In this document: piece after piece, positions 21,813 through 33,089 of the stretch
How positions within the stretch are numbered: the stretch's first letter is position 1
Layout of the letters: each line of letters opens with the position of its first letter
Source of the DNA: Anagrus nilaparvatae
Lineage: Eukaryota; Arthropoda; Insecta; Hymenoptera; Mymaridae
Direction of reading: 5' to 3'
DNA length: 64,000 nt
NCBI GenBank assembly: GCA_022575985.1
Contig: JAKSXM010000247.1
Span: forward strand, 7,649,501-7,713,500
Program-made: the position numbers and the translations under genes
The notes under the pieces: model-generated
Databases searched by the model: none
What the model was told of the DNA's origin: nothing
The model's input: only the letters and a program-made list of their open reading frames with translations

Positions 21813-23766
21813 TAAATTTTGCAATTCTAATGAAAATGTTGAGTTCCATGCAGTTTGCCCCGAATGCTCAGGTTATATAGGATTATATGAAGATATAAAT
21901 GAAGAAAGGGAAATAGTTTGTCCAAATTTAGTATGCCAAGAGCGTGTTCAAGTAGCCAATAAATCTAGTCCTAACTATTTCATGGTTATTGATCCCTCTT
22001 ATGAAGTTTCGAATTACTTAAACATGCATGGAGATTATTATGATTTTGTTGTGCGAGAAAGAGTTTCTAAGCCAGAAACCTTATCTGATATCTATGATGG
22101 GAAGTGCTATAAAGATTTCGTAGATAAGTTGCCAGAATCAAAAAAGTATTCGTATGCCACTGCCTGTTTTAATTCTGACGGTGCAGCAGTATATGAAAGT
22201 AGTACATTCTCGATTTGGCCAATTTATCTGATGTTGAATGAGATTCCCTTAGAGTACAGATTCAAAAGTATTATAGTTTCTGGACTTTACTTTGGTAAAC
22301 ATAAACCTGATATGAATACTTTTTTAAGACCGTTTGTAAATACTATGAATAAATTGTTAGAAAAAGGAATATCGTGCACTATAAAAAATGAAAAAAAAAA
22401 TATTTATTTGTACTGTTTAGTTGGAGCTGTTGATGGAGAGGCAAGATATGATATGAATGGAACTACAAGATCAAATGGCAATCTAGGATGCGACTGGTGT
22501 ATGCACCCTGGTCACTATCATGATGGTTGTTTGCGTTATACTTATGATTTACCTAAACATCCATTGAGAGATCAAGAAAGTTTTTTAAAAAATATTTTGG
22601 AAGCTGCTATGTCAGAAAATACAATTGACGGGATAAAATATGCATCAGCTTTATCGTTCTTAGAAAATTTTGATTTTGTTAATGGCATGGTTCAAGATTA
22701 CATGCATTGCTTTTTACTTGGAATCGGTCGACAATTTACAAATTATCTACTTAACAGTATATCGAGAAATCAATACGAAATACTGGATTTAATTTTTAAG
22801 AAGTTTACAGCTTGTCATCAAATTGGAAGATTGGCAAGACCTCTTTCTGAAAGAAGCAAGTGGAATGCCCGGGAATATGAAAATTGGATCTTGTACTATA
22901 GTATTCCGCTTTTGGAGCTATTTGTAGAAAGAAAAAAATTGAAACATTGGAGTAAGTTTGTAAATAGTTTGTATATACTTTTAAAAAGTGAAATAAAAAC
23001 TGAGGAGTTGGAAGAATCTGAAAAAATGTTAGATGAATTTGCAAAAGAGGCTCAAGAAATTTATGGAGAAAGATGCATGACATTTCAAGTTCATCAAGCT
23101 GCAGATCATATTTGTGAAAGTGTGCGCAACTGGGGTCCTGTATGGGCCCACAATTGCTTCTATTTTGAAGGTGCTCATAGGAATTTGTTAAACTCTATTA
23201 ACAGTGCAAATGGAGTTACTCTACAAATGTTAAGATTCATAAATATGCAGCATACCTTAAAAATTGTAGAAAATTACGTTTATTCTGAAGCTCATTTACT
23301 AACTAAAGTATTCTGTGATGCATTAGAAAAAGAAGAAGCTCAGATGTTTGATAAAACGGAGGTTGCTACATACCTTGGAAATAATCAAGAGATATCTGAA
23401 AATATCATGCATAAGTATAATTTATCTGATGATGGAAAAATTTATTTAAAAATGGTCAAAGACAAATGTTTATATTCATCTATTAATCTGCGAAATTTGC
23501 GTTCATGTAATGCCTACGCACGGCTTTCAGATAAGAGATATATACAAATTATAGGCTTTGTAGTGGATTCTGCAAGTAAAGATTTGACTATATGTAATTT
23601 TATTGAGGTTAAAACACATAAATACGCAAAGTTTATAAAAAAAGTTATTGAAATTAATTCATCTGAATCTTGTGTATATACAGAAAACATTAAAAACATT
23701 TGTGTTTTTCTTAAAGTCAACAATTCATCATATTTATGTCCACTCCCAAATTTGCTACATTATTAA
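21805..23766 (+). pseudogene. CACTA-like (Transposase_21/tnp2-type) transposase, main part
   Basis: About 650 residues of a DNA transposase that would cut and paste its own element. Visible in order: a zinc ribbon C-x2-C ... C-x4-C (residues 18-44); the block FNSDGAAVYESSTFSIWPIY around residues 121-140, a hallmark of this family (Asp in NSDG); GLYFGKHKPDMNTFLRPFV near 161-179; SNGNLGCDWCMHPGH near 225-239; DYMHC near 297-301; and a C-terminal half with ESVRNWGPVWAHNCFYFEG, as in the domain that usually follows (DUF4218-like). There is no ATG: the frame joins the upstream exon through a frameshift, so the copy is probably inactive although its body is uninterrupted. I found no terminal repeats, so element ends are unknown. 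The family call is from recalled motifs. Confidence 0.8.
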
Positions 23767-24398
23767 TTAAATAATGCTATAATATTTTGAAAGTTATGAC
23801 TTAAAATTTAAATTATTTTATTCATACGTTATAAACTATTTTATCAACAATAAAAAGCTCATCCCATAGTATAAGTTTCATTTATTTATATGAAGGAACA
23901 TAAAATCAAACAATATTATTTCTCTTAATTCTTATTCGGCTTTCACAAGTATTAACAAAAAAAGGAAATGCTATTTTTCTAGCCAAAAAAATTAAATTTT
24001 ACGGTAAAATATACAAAAAAAAAATAATTTTTTCCAAGAATTCATTACTATATTGTATTTAAAAATTTATGCTTATATTTTTTCAGATAATATCAAACAA
24101 TCTAGATGAGACGAATGAACTATTTTTTAGTTATTGAAATTCTATAGAAGAAAAATCAGTAGTATGGGAAATTTAATGATTTTCTTATTTTTTTCAACAT
24201 TATCACTTATTAAAAATAGTTTAGTCTGCAGAGTGTATGTGCATATTTTAAGTTCCTTAAACAATAAAATGGTATGTATAGCATCTAAAACTATTACCAT
24301 AATTCAATAATTATACATAAGAAAATAAAAATTAAATTTTATAATTTTAGAAAATTTTCAATGTGCAGCAGTGTTTAATATCAAACGAAAGCAAGGGT
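23767..24398. other. AT-rich 3' flank of the transposase
   Basis: Contains AATAAA-like signals (CAATAAAAAGC near 23849) that could end the transposase transcript. No other feature seen. Confidence 0.4.
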
Positions 24399-24536
24399 AA
24401 ATTTAGTATGAAACGTACTTGTTTTTAAGAAAATGCACAGGAGCAAGCAAGACACAATAATTTAAAAATTTTTTATTTTACTTGCTCTAGTGGATTTTTC
24501 TATCCTAAAAACAAGCACATTTTATCTATCTAAATT
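24399..24536. mobile_element. Hairpin MITE of about 138 bp
   Basis: Arms of about 53 bp: AAATTTAGTATGAAACGTAC and TTGTTTTTAAGAAAATGCAC on the left pair with CTTGCTCTAGTGGATTTTTC, TAAAAACAAGCACATTTTAT and CTATCTAAATT on the right. The outer bases GCAAGCAAG/CTTGCTC close the loop. Confidence 0.7.
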
Positions 24537-25009
24537 CAGCAGAACACTATACCGTATTAAAAAAAAAATTAATTACTATTGTTTATTGTGCATGTGATTG
24601 TATATTATGTTATATATAATAGTTAGCGTACGTTATACGTAAATTATTTTATTTTAAAAAATTAAAAAGTCCAAAATAAATATATGTGTTAAACTATCTG
24701 AAATATTTACAATATACTTATTTAGAATTTTAATCTAATTTAAAAATTATAAAAAATAAAATAAATTAATATTTAATAAATTAATTATATTTTTCTAATA
24801 TGTATTTTACTTATTTTGATTTTATAAACAATTCTATTTTTTACTAGAAGTAGGAACTTCAAAATAAAACCTATTCTCCTTTGTTTTCAGCTAAAACCAA
24901 TAATTTTATTAGTAATAATTCCATAAATTTGCTTAAAAATTCAAGATAATATTATATTAGAGAAATTAAGTTTTTATTTGCTTTTTAAAAAAAAAATTAA
25001 GGTTTTTAA

Positions 25010-25150
25010 AAATCATATAATTAATCATATAATTTATCATATAAATAATCATATAATTAATTATATCCTAATCGGGATCAAATATAAATATGATTAATTA
25101 TATGATTATTTATATGATTAATTATATGATTAATAATATGATAAATTATG
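25010..25150. repeat. AT-only inverted repeat with GC centre
   Basis: Runs of CATATAATTAATCATATAAT on the left and ATGATTAATTATATGATTAT on the right flank a CCTAATCGGGATC centre. It could extrude as a cruciform. The low sequence complexity makes the exact ends arbitrary. Confidence 0.7.
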
Positions 25151-25179
25151 CATTATGTTATATAACAATTTTTGGTAGG

Positions 25180-25541
25180 GATGGACCGGCTAATTGTTAT
25201 AAACAAATAAATTCTTCATAAACAAATTAAAAATCGGGCAACTGCCGTTAAATTTTTGAAAAATTCTTTTTTTAATTTATTAGTACACTAAATATAAACT
25301 TTTTGGCGTCATGCAAAAAGTTCTAGAATGGACCGACTAATTGTTATAAACAAATAAAGTCTTAATTAACAAATTGAAATTTAAGTCACCGCCGTTATAT
25401 TAAAAAAAAATTTTTTTTTTAATTTATTGGTACATCAATTAATTAAAAAAAGAATTTTTCAAAAATTTAACGACTAGACCCCAAAATGCTATTTGTTAAT
25501 TAACAAGTTAATTGTTTATAACAATTATCCGGTCCATTCTA
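25180..25541. mobile_element. MITE-like hairpin with AGAATGGACCG ends
   Basis: AATGGACCGACTAATTGTTATAAAC at 25328 is the inverse of GTTTATAACAATTATCCGGTCCATTCT ending 25541. A second direct copy of the left end starts at about 25182. Internal blocks (GCCGTTA with TTTAACG) also pair. This looks like one hairpin element plus a half copy in tandem. Non-coding. Confidence 0.7.
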
Positions 25542-25559
25542 AAACTTGGGGTGCTGGGG

Positions 25560-26640
25560 GCAAATTGGATAATTTTATTACATTTCTTTAGCCATATTCG
25601 GTTTTAGCACAACCAAAAACCCCCATGCCAAGGAGTCTACCCTCTAGTACCTTTTTTTTTGTGTGCCTGTGTAATAGAGCTATGGAGCTTTTAAGCTCCG
25701 TAGCGGCCAAAGTTGAGACTTTGGAACTTTGTGTCCATGGAGACATTTTTTCAGAATAATAAAATCTAAAACATACAAAATATTTACCTAAATTTGATCG
25801 ATAGGCCATTTCCTAGTCATTTGTGCGGGGTCCTTTTTCGAAAAATCGCAAAATTAAAAACAAAAGTTATTTCAGTTTTTTAAGTATTTGACCATGTTGC
25901 CCCAAATATTTTTGAGCGCGGATGGTCGCAAATGAAAATTTGTTTTATTTTTCATTAGTTAAAAAAAAATAGAATGGACATATCTCTCAATTTTTTTTAA
26001 ATCGCTGCCAAAGTTTAAGTTTAAGAAAAAAAAAATTTATTTTGGACGGTTTATGGTCTACCAATCAAAAGGATGCACTAAAATCACTTTCAAAAGTAAT
26101 TTTATCTGAAAGTATATCGTCTAACCTTTTGAATGAGAGGTCGCAAGATCATTTTGACAGAATCGTTTTATCACGGGAATAGTAGAAAAACGACTAAAAA
26201 GTCGTTCAAAATTTATTTTTTTTTGTCATGGATAGGCTGCCAATCAGAGCTGAATGCATCTGGGAGTCTGAAAACTTCAGGATCCTATTTTTTTTTAGGT
26301 GTACTTTGACCTAATACAATTAGTTTTTAAACATCTATCGTGGGCTGATTCACTATATAGATTCGGGCATAGCCTTTTTGTCATTAGAGAGAGAATGGAA
26401 CTAATTGGGTGGGATTGCTACATCCTACGTTCAAAAAATCCAATTTTGTCCAATTTTTTAATTTTGTTTAAGGGGTCTTGCGCTTTCAATTCTTTTCAAA
26501 AATCAAAATTTTTTTTTCTTCTTGTCTTCAAAAAAATATTCAAAATTATGATAAAAAAGGTTTTATGTCGATATGTTGAATAAAAAAAATTTTAAAGAAG
26601 AAATTTGATCAAAAATATAACGTATATAAAAATACATATA
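25560..26640. other. Unassigned region
   Basis: Contains open frames of 73 (minus) and 94 (plus) codons without recognisable domains. The repeated low-complexity context argues against genes. No mobile-element end identified. Confidence 0.5.
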
Positions 26641-27060
26641 AAAATACCCTGCCAACTAGCTGGCACTAAGATTCCTCAAACAATGAGCTTAATACTTCAA
26701 TATGCCACAGATATATATCACAGATAACAAGCATGCAATCATACATACATTTCTATTAACTTTAAAAAGTTAATTTTATTAATTTTTTTTACTCACATAT
26801 TTTCAAATATAAGTGCTTTCATGGAATTAAATGAAGTATTACACCCAGAAAAAAAAAAAATATTGCAGTTTTTTTAATTTTGGGCAAAAAATTAAAAAAA
26901 AATTGATTATCAGATTCGAGATATCGAGTAAAAATCGTACTTTCAAATTTAAGTACTTTCCTGGAAATAAAGTAGGTATTACATCCAAATTAAAAAAAAA
27001 AAAAGAAGTTGGAGATTTATTGATGAAAAAATTTTTGAAAAAAAATTAGGTTTTTTAGCT
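26640..27060. repeat. Dispersed repeat with tandem units (copy 3 of the 10-kb family)
   Basis: ACCCTGCCAACTAGCTGGCA then TTCCTCAAACAATGA, followed by two units with GATTCGAGATATCGAGTAAAA and a GGAAATAAAGTAGGTATTA block. Same order as at 10056-11000. Confidence 0.7.
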
Positions 27061-27590
27061 TCTTTAGGTCTCAAGGTAAGCCTTGACGTGTCGTTTTTTT
27101 TATTATAGCCTAATTCTTTAGGTTAGACTAGTGTAAGGCTTGACGTGTCGTTTTTCATTATAGTCTACTTCTTTAGGTTACGTTGGTTTAATGCTTGACG
27201 TGTCGCTTAATACTTAATGTGTTATTTTATATTATAGTCTGCTTTGTTAGGTTACAATAGTGTAAGGCTTGACGTGTCGTTTTTTATTGCAGTCTACTTC
27301 CTTAGGTTACGCTAGTTTAAGGCTTAATGTGTCGTTTTTTTATTATAGACTTCCTTAAGCTAAATTCCTTAGGTTACGTTATCTTAATGCTTGACGTGTC
27401 GCTTAATGCTTGATGGATCATTTTTTATTATAGTCTGCTTCCTTAGGCTACGCTAGTGTAAGGCTTGACGTGTCGTTTTTTATTATAGTCTTCTTCCTTA
27501 GGTTACGTTAGTTTCATGCTTGACGTATCATTTTTTATTATAGTCTGCTTCGTTAGGTTACGCTAGTGTAAGGCTTGACGTGTCGTTTTA
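27060..27590 (+). repeat. About 58-bp tandem array with CTTGACGTGTCG core
   Basis: Nine units, cores near 27075, 27132, 27190, 27263, 27320, 27385, 27452, 27509 and 27567. Each carries TTATTATAGTCTACTTCCTT and TAGGTTACGCTAGTGTAAGG. Further partial units at 28030-28109 and 28855-28890 show that the array was longer before two elements landed in it. Confidence 0.9.
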
Positions 27591-27591
27591 A

Positions 27592-27998
27592 CATGGAACA
27601 TGTTTATAGGGAGGGGGTACTTCAGAACTTGAGAATTAAGGGGGGGGGGTCAAATTTGTCCTATTTAAGGGGGGGGGGGTCAAATAAGACTTCGAATAGT
27701 TAGGTAAGTATATATAAATAAATAAAATATTATTAAAAGACTTTGAAAAATCTGGGCTTAAGGACTTAGGATAATACAGGTTTATGGACTTAGAATAATA
27801 TCGATTTAGGGACTTGGAATAATTCAGGTTCAGGGACTTATAATAATTCAGGTTTAGGGAATCAAAATAGTTTGGGTTTAGAATCTTAACAACTAGTAAG
27901 GTGATAATTACAAATTACAACAATAGAAAATTGTATTGTAATGTTGAGTAACATTTATATTATATCTAGTCCTCATTTGGAAGTAAACATGTTCCATG
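27592..27998. mobile_element. DNA element with CATGGAACATGTTTA ends, inserted in the array
   Basis: Terminal inverted repeats of 15 bp (27592-27606 and 27984-27998) that are also near-palindromic themselves. It sits inside the 58-bp array. Contains G-runs (27636, 27669) and a roughly 32-bp tandem block with GGACTTAGAATAAT-type units (27740-27890). No coding capacity. Confidence 0.7.
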
Positions 27999-28109
27999 CA
28001 TTTAGGTTGTGTTTACACAAACCGGTTATAAGTTTTTTATTATAGTCTACTGCCTTAGGTTACGCTAGAAACCTTACGATAAAAAATTTTATTATAGTCT
28101 ACTGTCTTA

Positions 28110-28853
28110 CCCCAATAGCATTCCTTGATTTTCAATACGGGTGCATCGATTGCTCCAAAATTTTTAAGAACAATCCAACAACTGCAATCCAACAGCAACA
28201 AAACTTAATTTACTCAATTTTACAGCAACTTCCATGCAACTAATTACGTAAATATTGCATCAATAATAATGAAATGATAGTTGACATTATATTGCTGTTA
28301 TATTGTTGACATGAACGTAAGCATTAATTTACGTAAAATTTGAAACACATGAGGATACAACTTGCTTTGAATTTCTTGTCAATATATTATATTATTAATT
28401 ATATAAATTATATATTAAATATTAAACGATATTACTATTGACTATATAAATAATAGTATCGTGTAATTTACAGGTTAGGCAACACCATAATTTAAAATGC
28501 GGAGGCATGTAGTTATTGTTTCTTTAAAGTTTTATTGTAAATTTAATATATTTTTTAGGTCCTTCTTTTAAATTATTATTTACAAAACACAAAAACTGTG
28601 GCATATTTACTTAAAATTAAAATTTCATTTAAAAAAAAACTTGACAACAATATGAATACAATATTCCATCAAGAATTTTATTTCCTTATGATATCTTACG
28701 TTGTTATAAAATTGTATTCAATTTGAAAACATCTAACCTACTTGATGTCAAATTTACGTCATATGAGGACGCACTTTGATGTAAATTTGCTGTTTGCCTC
28801 AACATAAATTGATATAATATTGTAAGCATATTTATGCCATAATGCTATTGGGG
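28110..28853. mobile_element. Non-autonomous DNA element with CCCCAATAGCATT ends
   Basis: Perfect 13-bp terminal inverted repeats at 28110-28122 and 28841-28853. Comparison with the uninterrupted array unit near 28040 (CTGCCTTAGGTTACGC) shows the insertion split CTTA from GGTTACG and duplicated TA. Length 744 bp, AT-rich, no frame. A TA duplication points towards Tc1/mariner- or similar-type integration, but the family is not certain. Confidence 0.8.
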
Positions 28854-28889
28854 ATAGGTTACGCTAGAAACCTTACGATAAAAAAATTT

Positions 28890-29436
28890 GATTGCCAGTG
28901 AAAAACCACTCTAGAAGAAAAAAAAACTTTTCTTTCAACGATGCAATTTAGCCAAGTTATCGTCAATTTAAGATTTTATTCAAATTCGTCTTAAAAAAGA
29001 TTGAAGCTCTATATTAAAAAAAGCCTACGGCTAGCCTGAAAGATTGAATTATGCGTAAGTCGGGTTGGATTTTATAACGAAAAATAAATGTTCAACCTAT
29101 ATAGTACAGTCGTGAAAGAATTCAAATTGGTAAAATTCTAAATCAAAAATTTCTTTGTTGCATTTGTTTCCTGGATGGGTTTATAATTATGTTTGAGCAT
29201 TTTCCTCACTTTGCGTTTTCCGCTTGGCCATAAATTTGTGGCCAAAACTTAAAAAATTTCGTTTTTTTCAAATTTCTCGTAAACGGCTGAACATAGGAAG
29301 ATTTTACAAGAGAGCATTTTTGATGGCGATGAAATTTTACAAAAAAAAGGTCTTTATGATTTTTTTCGTAAAATTAATATTTATAATAAAAAAAACGCAT
29401 TAAAAGTGTCACCTTTTTTTATAAAGTCCAGCAGCA
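28890..29436. other. Non-coding stretch upstream of the gypsy remnant
   Basis: No frame, repeat match or element end that I can support. Confidence 0.5.
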
Positions 29437-30048
29437 CATCATCATAAAGAAAAACCTTTCGTTTTTAAGGCACTGGGAGAATCATCGCACGTTTTTCTTC
29501 GAAAGGAAGACACAGGATCGCTTGATAGACCGTATGAGGGTCCTCATAAAGTCATTCAACGAAGGTCAGACGTCGTCTACGAAATTGAACGCAATGGACA
29601 GGCAGTAAACGTAACCACCGAAAGGTTAAAACCAGCCTTCACGTTAAGAATCCCAGAAAATGGAATTGCTAATCAAAACGCATCAGCAAACTCAAGCAAT
29701 CAAAGAGTTGCCAGTCCAAATCCCACAAATAATAATAATAACCAAAAAACTAGCGAACATGGTAATAAATTACACGGCGACCACAATGCGAAAATAGCGA
29801 ATAACTAATAATACTATGCGAAAATAGTACAAAATTCAAAACCTACAACAGTTCACAAAAACCAGCCAACAACTACTCAGCCAAAGGGTATATTAAAAAA
29901 ATCGCAAGAAGGGAGTACAGCTCCAGCAACTAGTTCAGCTCCAGCAGAAGTTCCAGCATCTAGACCACAGCTAAGAACGTACCCAGCTAAACGAAGAGTA
30001 AATATTAATGATAAAACACAGGTAAAAATTATATCAAATGTAAAGTGA
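29437..30048 (+). pseudogene. Ty3/gypsy polyprotein, C-terminal end of integrase and tail
   Basis: The frame starts abruptly inside the integrase C-terminal region. The block FVFKALGESSHVFLRKEDTG is the characteristic strand motif after the integrase core, followed by DRPYEGPHKVIQRR and VNVTTERLKPAF, which end most gypsy polyproteins. A low-complexity tail rich in Asn, Ala, Pro and Ser follows. Two adjacent in-frame stops (TAATAA, 29806-29811) interrupt it, next to a short imperfect duplication of GCGAAAATAG; the same frame then stays open to TGA at 30046-30048. Everything upstream (gag, protease, RT, RNase H, most of integrase) is missing, so this is a 5'-truncated relic. The LTR follows after about 330 bp. 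Confidence 0.8.
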
Positions 30049-30371
30049 AGTGAAGTGTAGTGTTAATTAAAGACTGTTTTCAATATAAAAGACTCTTAGT
30101 GAAATAAATAGTTCATATTAAGAGACGATATTCATATATTTTTATTAAAATACAATGTAATTAAAATAAGATTGTAATACGCAATATTTTAATTAATCAA
30201 ATGTTACCTAACTAAATTTTGTAAAATAATTATAAAAAATGTAAAATTTAAACATAAAATCATTCTAATTAAATAATTTTTATAAATTTTTAAAATATCT
30301 AAAAAAATAATTTTTAAATAATTTTTCATTTGTATACATAAAAAACTATAGCTTAAAAATTCAAAAATAAC

Positions 30372-30379
30372 AAGGGGAG
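30372..30379 (+). promoter_or_regulatory. Polypurine tract AAGGGGAG
   Basis: Purine run immediately before the presumed 3' LTR; serves as plus-strand primer in gypsy-type elements. Confidence 0.6.
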
Positions 30380-30382
30380 TAC

Positions 30383-30587
30383 TGTGACGACCAGCGCCTC
30401 TAGCTCCTATATACAACATGATTGTATTGGTAATACATGTATGTATGTGTTACATCCCGCGTATATACCACGCGAGCTCAAGCAGTACAACTGTACATGC
30501 GGCTTGACACACACCTATTATTATACACGAATAAATATATTGTTACTGTTACGTCCTTAGTGCAATTATTTCTCCACATTTCCTACA
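30383..30587 (+). repeat. 3' LTR of the gypsy relic
   Basis: Begins TGTGACGACC right after the polypurine tract and plausibly ends TTTCCTACA. Contains GAATAAATA (30526-30534) as a polyadenylation signal and an upstream moderately GC-rich part, as LTRs do. No second LTR is in the window, so the ends are inferred and the left boundary could be three bases earlier. Confidence 0.6.
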
Positions 30588-30794
30588 AAATATATCAGCA
30601 AAACCATAAATAGTGCGCGAATTTTATAAACGCATAATATTTAAAGTTAAAATTTATTTAGTAATTAACTTGTCATAAATAAAGAAACATTTGAATAATT
30701 TATTAATAAATTTTGTTACCAATTAGATTTATAAAATACCTACAAAGTGAATAATCTATAAAAAAAGTTAAAGTAAATTTATATCTTATATTTA

Positions 30795-30880
30795 TTAACT
30801 ACTATTTTATATATAGTATATATATAAAATATATATACTATAAAAAATATATATACTATATAAAATATATATACTATATT
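30795..30880. repeat. AT-rich microsatellite
   Basis: Repeats of TATATATACTATA-type units, ending just before a CCGCCCCCTGCGCGCTTCGC island. Confidence 0.85.
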
Positions 30881-31084
30881 AGCTCCGCCCCCTGCGCGCT
30901 TCGCGCGCCAACCCCCGTAGAGTGATTGAAAAAGTGGGTTAGTCATGAGAACAACAAATGTAAAATTTTAAATACAATTTTAATAATTACTTTCAATTAA
31001 AAATATTGATTATATTGTTTTTCTTTTATTTTAAAATTCGTTAATAGGTTTATAATTGATTTATCGGCTTAAAAATAAAAAAAA

Positions 31085-31402
31085 ATAAAATCACTTAGAC
31101 CCAAAAGGGCCGGTTTTGCCCAGTAGTATCTTATTGGCCCAAAAGTATCAAATTAGCCCAAAAGTTTCAATAACTAAGAAAATGAAAAATTTTATTATAC
31201 CCCATAAGGTTCACTTACACCCACAAGGTCCGGTTTCGCCCAATAGTACCATATTGGCACAAAAGTATCAGATTGGCCCAAAAGTGTCAGATTGGCCCAA
31301 AAGTGTCAGAATGGCCCAAAAGTGTCAGAGTGGCCCAAAAGTGTCATTGGCCCAAAGTTGTCATTCGACAGCGGCGGCAGCGGTTATAACTTTATAATAT
31401 AT
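31085..31402 (+). repeat. 19-bp minisatellite, array 1, with CGG-rich tail
   Basis: Units like TGGCCCAAAAGTGTCAGAT (19 bp) repeat to about 31365. They are followed by GACAGCGGCGGCAGCGG and TTATAACTTTATAATATATA, which is repeated at the end of array 2. Because 19 is not a multiple of 3 and the unit lacks stops, the array is open in several frames; the frames are not genes. Confidence 0.9.
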
Positions 31403-31439
31403 AGATATATATATATATATATATACATTTTGTCCTACA

Positions 31440-31847
31440 AAATGGTCCAAAAGGTCCATTTTAACCCAAAAACTCTATGGCCCAAAAATTACAAAAGACA
31501 ATTAGTCCAATAGATATTAATTTTAGCACATTAAGCTCATTTTGGCACAAACGGCTCATTTTGGCACACAAGGTCCATTTTGGCACCAAAGGCTCACTTT
31601 GGCACAAAAGGTCCATTTTGGCACAAAAGGCTCATTTGGGCACAAAAGGTCCATTTTGGCACAAAAGGCTCATTTGGGCACAAATGGCTCATTTTGGCAC
31701 AAAAGGTTCATTTTGGCACAAAAGGTCCAATTTGGCCCAAAACGTCCATTTTGTCACAAAAGGTCCATTTTGGCACAAAAGGTCCATTGGCACAAAGGGC
31801 TCATGCGACAGCGGCGGCGGCGGTTATAACTTTATAATATATAGAGA
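31440..31847 (+). repeat. 19-bp minisatellite, array 2, with CGG-rich tail
   Basis: About 18 units of TTTTGGCACAAAAGGTCCA or the CTCA variant. It ends in GACAGCGGCGGCGGCGG and TTATAACTTTATAATATATA, like array 1, so arrays 1 and 2 arose by duplication of array plus tail. The three overlapping open frames (85-148 codons) encode the same 19-residue repeat and are repeat artefacts. Confidence 0.9.
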
Positions 31848-32061
31848 TTATAGTATAAATGTGTTCAACAATGTTATAAATATTTTGCACATAAACCAAG
31901 CAGTTAAAAGATATATAGTATGAGTATGTTTTTTTGGTTCCAGGGTCCTAGGTGTAGGCAATATATTTTAGGCTGAAAGCATATTTGTCGTAATAATATT
32001 AAAAAATTAAGTTTTAAACTAAGCTCCTGTCAATTTTTGAAAAAACTTCATTAATTTAATA

Positions 32062-32065
32062 TACA
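32062..32065. repeat. Target-site duplication TACA, left
   Basis: Matches 35481-35484 at the other end of the LTR element. Confidence 0.7.
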
Positions 32066-32382
32066 TATAATGTGTCTATATTTTGAGTAGTGTATTTTAA
32101 CAATAACGACCATTGTGTTGCTCTAAAGAGAGATTTATTATTTAACAATTAATTAATTTAATATTTTACATTGAATAATTATTGTAGATTACCTAAAGAG
32201 AGAAACGACAATTAGGTCTGTTTCTCTACATGTTGAAATTACTACTAAAGACTTATCTCTAAAAAACTATACATTACATTACATTACTTTATCTTTACAA
32301 TACGTGTCTACTTTTATTTAGCTATCTTAAACTGAAGGTCACAATAATAATTAAAGAGGCTATTACAGGTAGGCTCGTTACA
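32066..32382 (-). repeat. LTR (3' LTR in element orientation)
   Basis: Same 317 bp as 35164-35480 apart from a few substitutions. Preceded (minus orientation) by the polypurine tract. Confidence 0.9.
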
Positions 32383-32789
32383 TCTCCCCTCCTCGGTCAA
32401 GAAATTGGTCACAATTTCTATGATATTATACAGACCGACACTCAATCCCATTTTCATAATATTTTATTACTGTGTTTATATCATATTTGTATTTTCAAAA
32501 ATTGATTTATACATATTAACAACTTTCTTCATTTTAATTACTTTGATTTTATTATTATAATTTTATTTATTTTCTTTATTTTAATAAATTTAACGTTTAT
32601 TTAAATGTTATATTGAAATCCGTAAACTAATTTCATCTATGTTTTAAATCTTATCTTCTACAATTTTGATTTTTCTGATTCCTTAAGAAATCGTATTACA
32701 TGTAGCAAATCTTCTACAATCTTAATTTATTTATATTTTTTTTTTTGTAGCTCGTATCTTCTTCAATTTTGTAAATATTTGACTTAACT

Positions 32790-33085
32790 CATTCTGAGTT
32801 CAGCGGTCTATTTCCAAAGTAGGCTTAACTCAATGAGTTCAGAGGCCATAAAAATTATTTGACTTAACTCGTTTTGAGTTCAGAGGTCAATGAGGCTTAA
32901 CTAAAGTTAGTTCAGAGGCCATAAAAATTATTTGACTTAACTCGTTCTGAGTTCAGAGGTCAATGAGGCTTAACTAAAGTTAGTTCAGAGGCCATAAAAA
33001 TTATTTGACTTAACTCGTTCTGAGTTCAGAGGTCAATTTTCAATGAGGCTTAACTAAAATTAGTTCAGAGGCCATAAAAATTTTC
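32790..33085. repeat. About 74-bp tandem repeat inside the LTR element
   Basis: Four units, each with GACTTAACTCGTTCTGAGTT, CAGAGGTCAATGAGGCTTAA and TTAGTTCAGAGGCCATAAAA. Each unit holds two small dyads (CTTAACTC ... GAGTTCAG), so the array could fold into serial stem-loops in the RNA. Confidence 0.85.
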
Positions 33086-33089
33086 TAAT

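Noticed and set aside
26299..26583. 94-codon plus-strand ORF
   Set aside because: AT-rich, ends in poly-Lys/Phe, no domain, no context.
31477..31923. 148-codon ORF with His/Lys/Trp-rich repeats
   Set aside because: Produced by the 19-bp minisatellite, which is open in all three frames.
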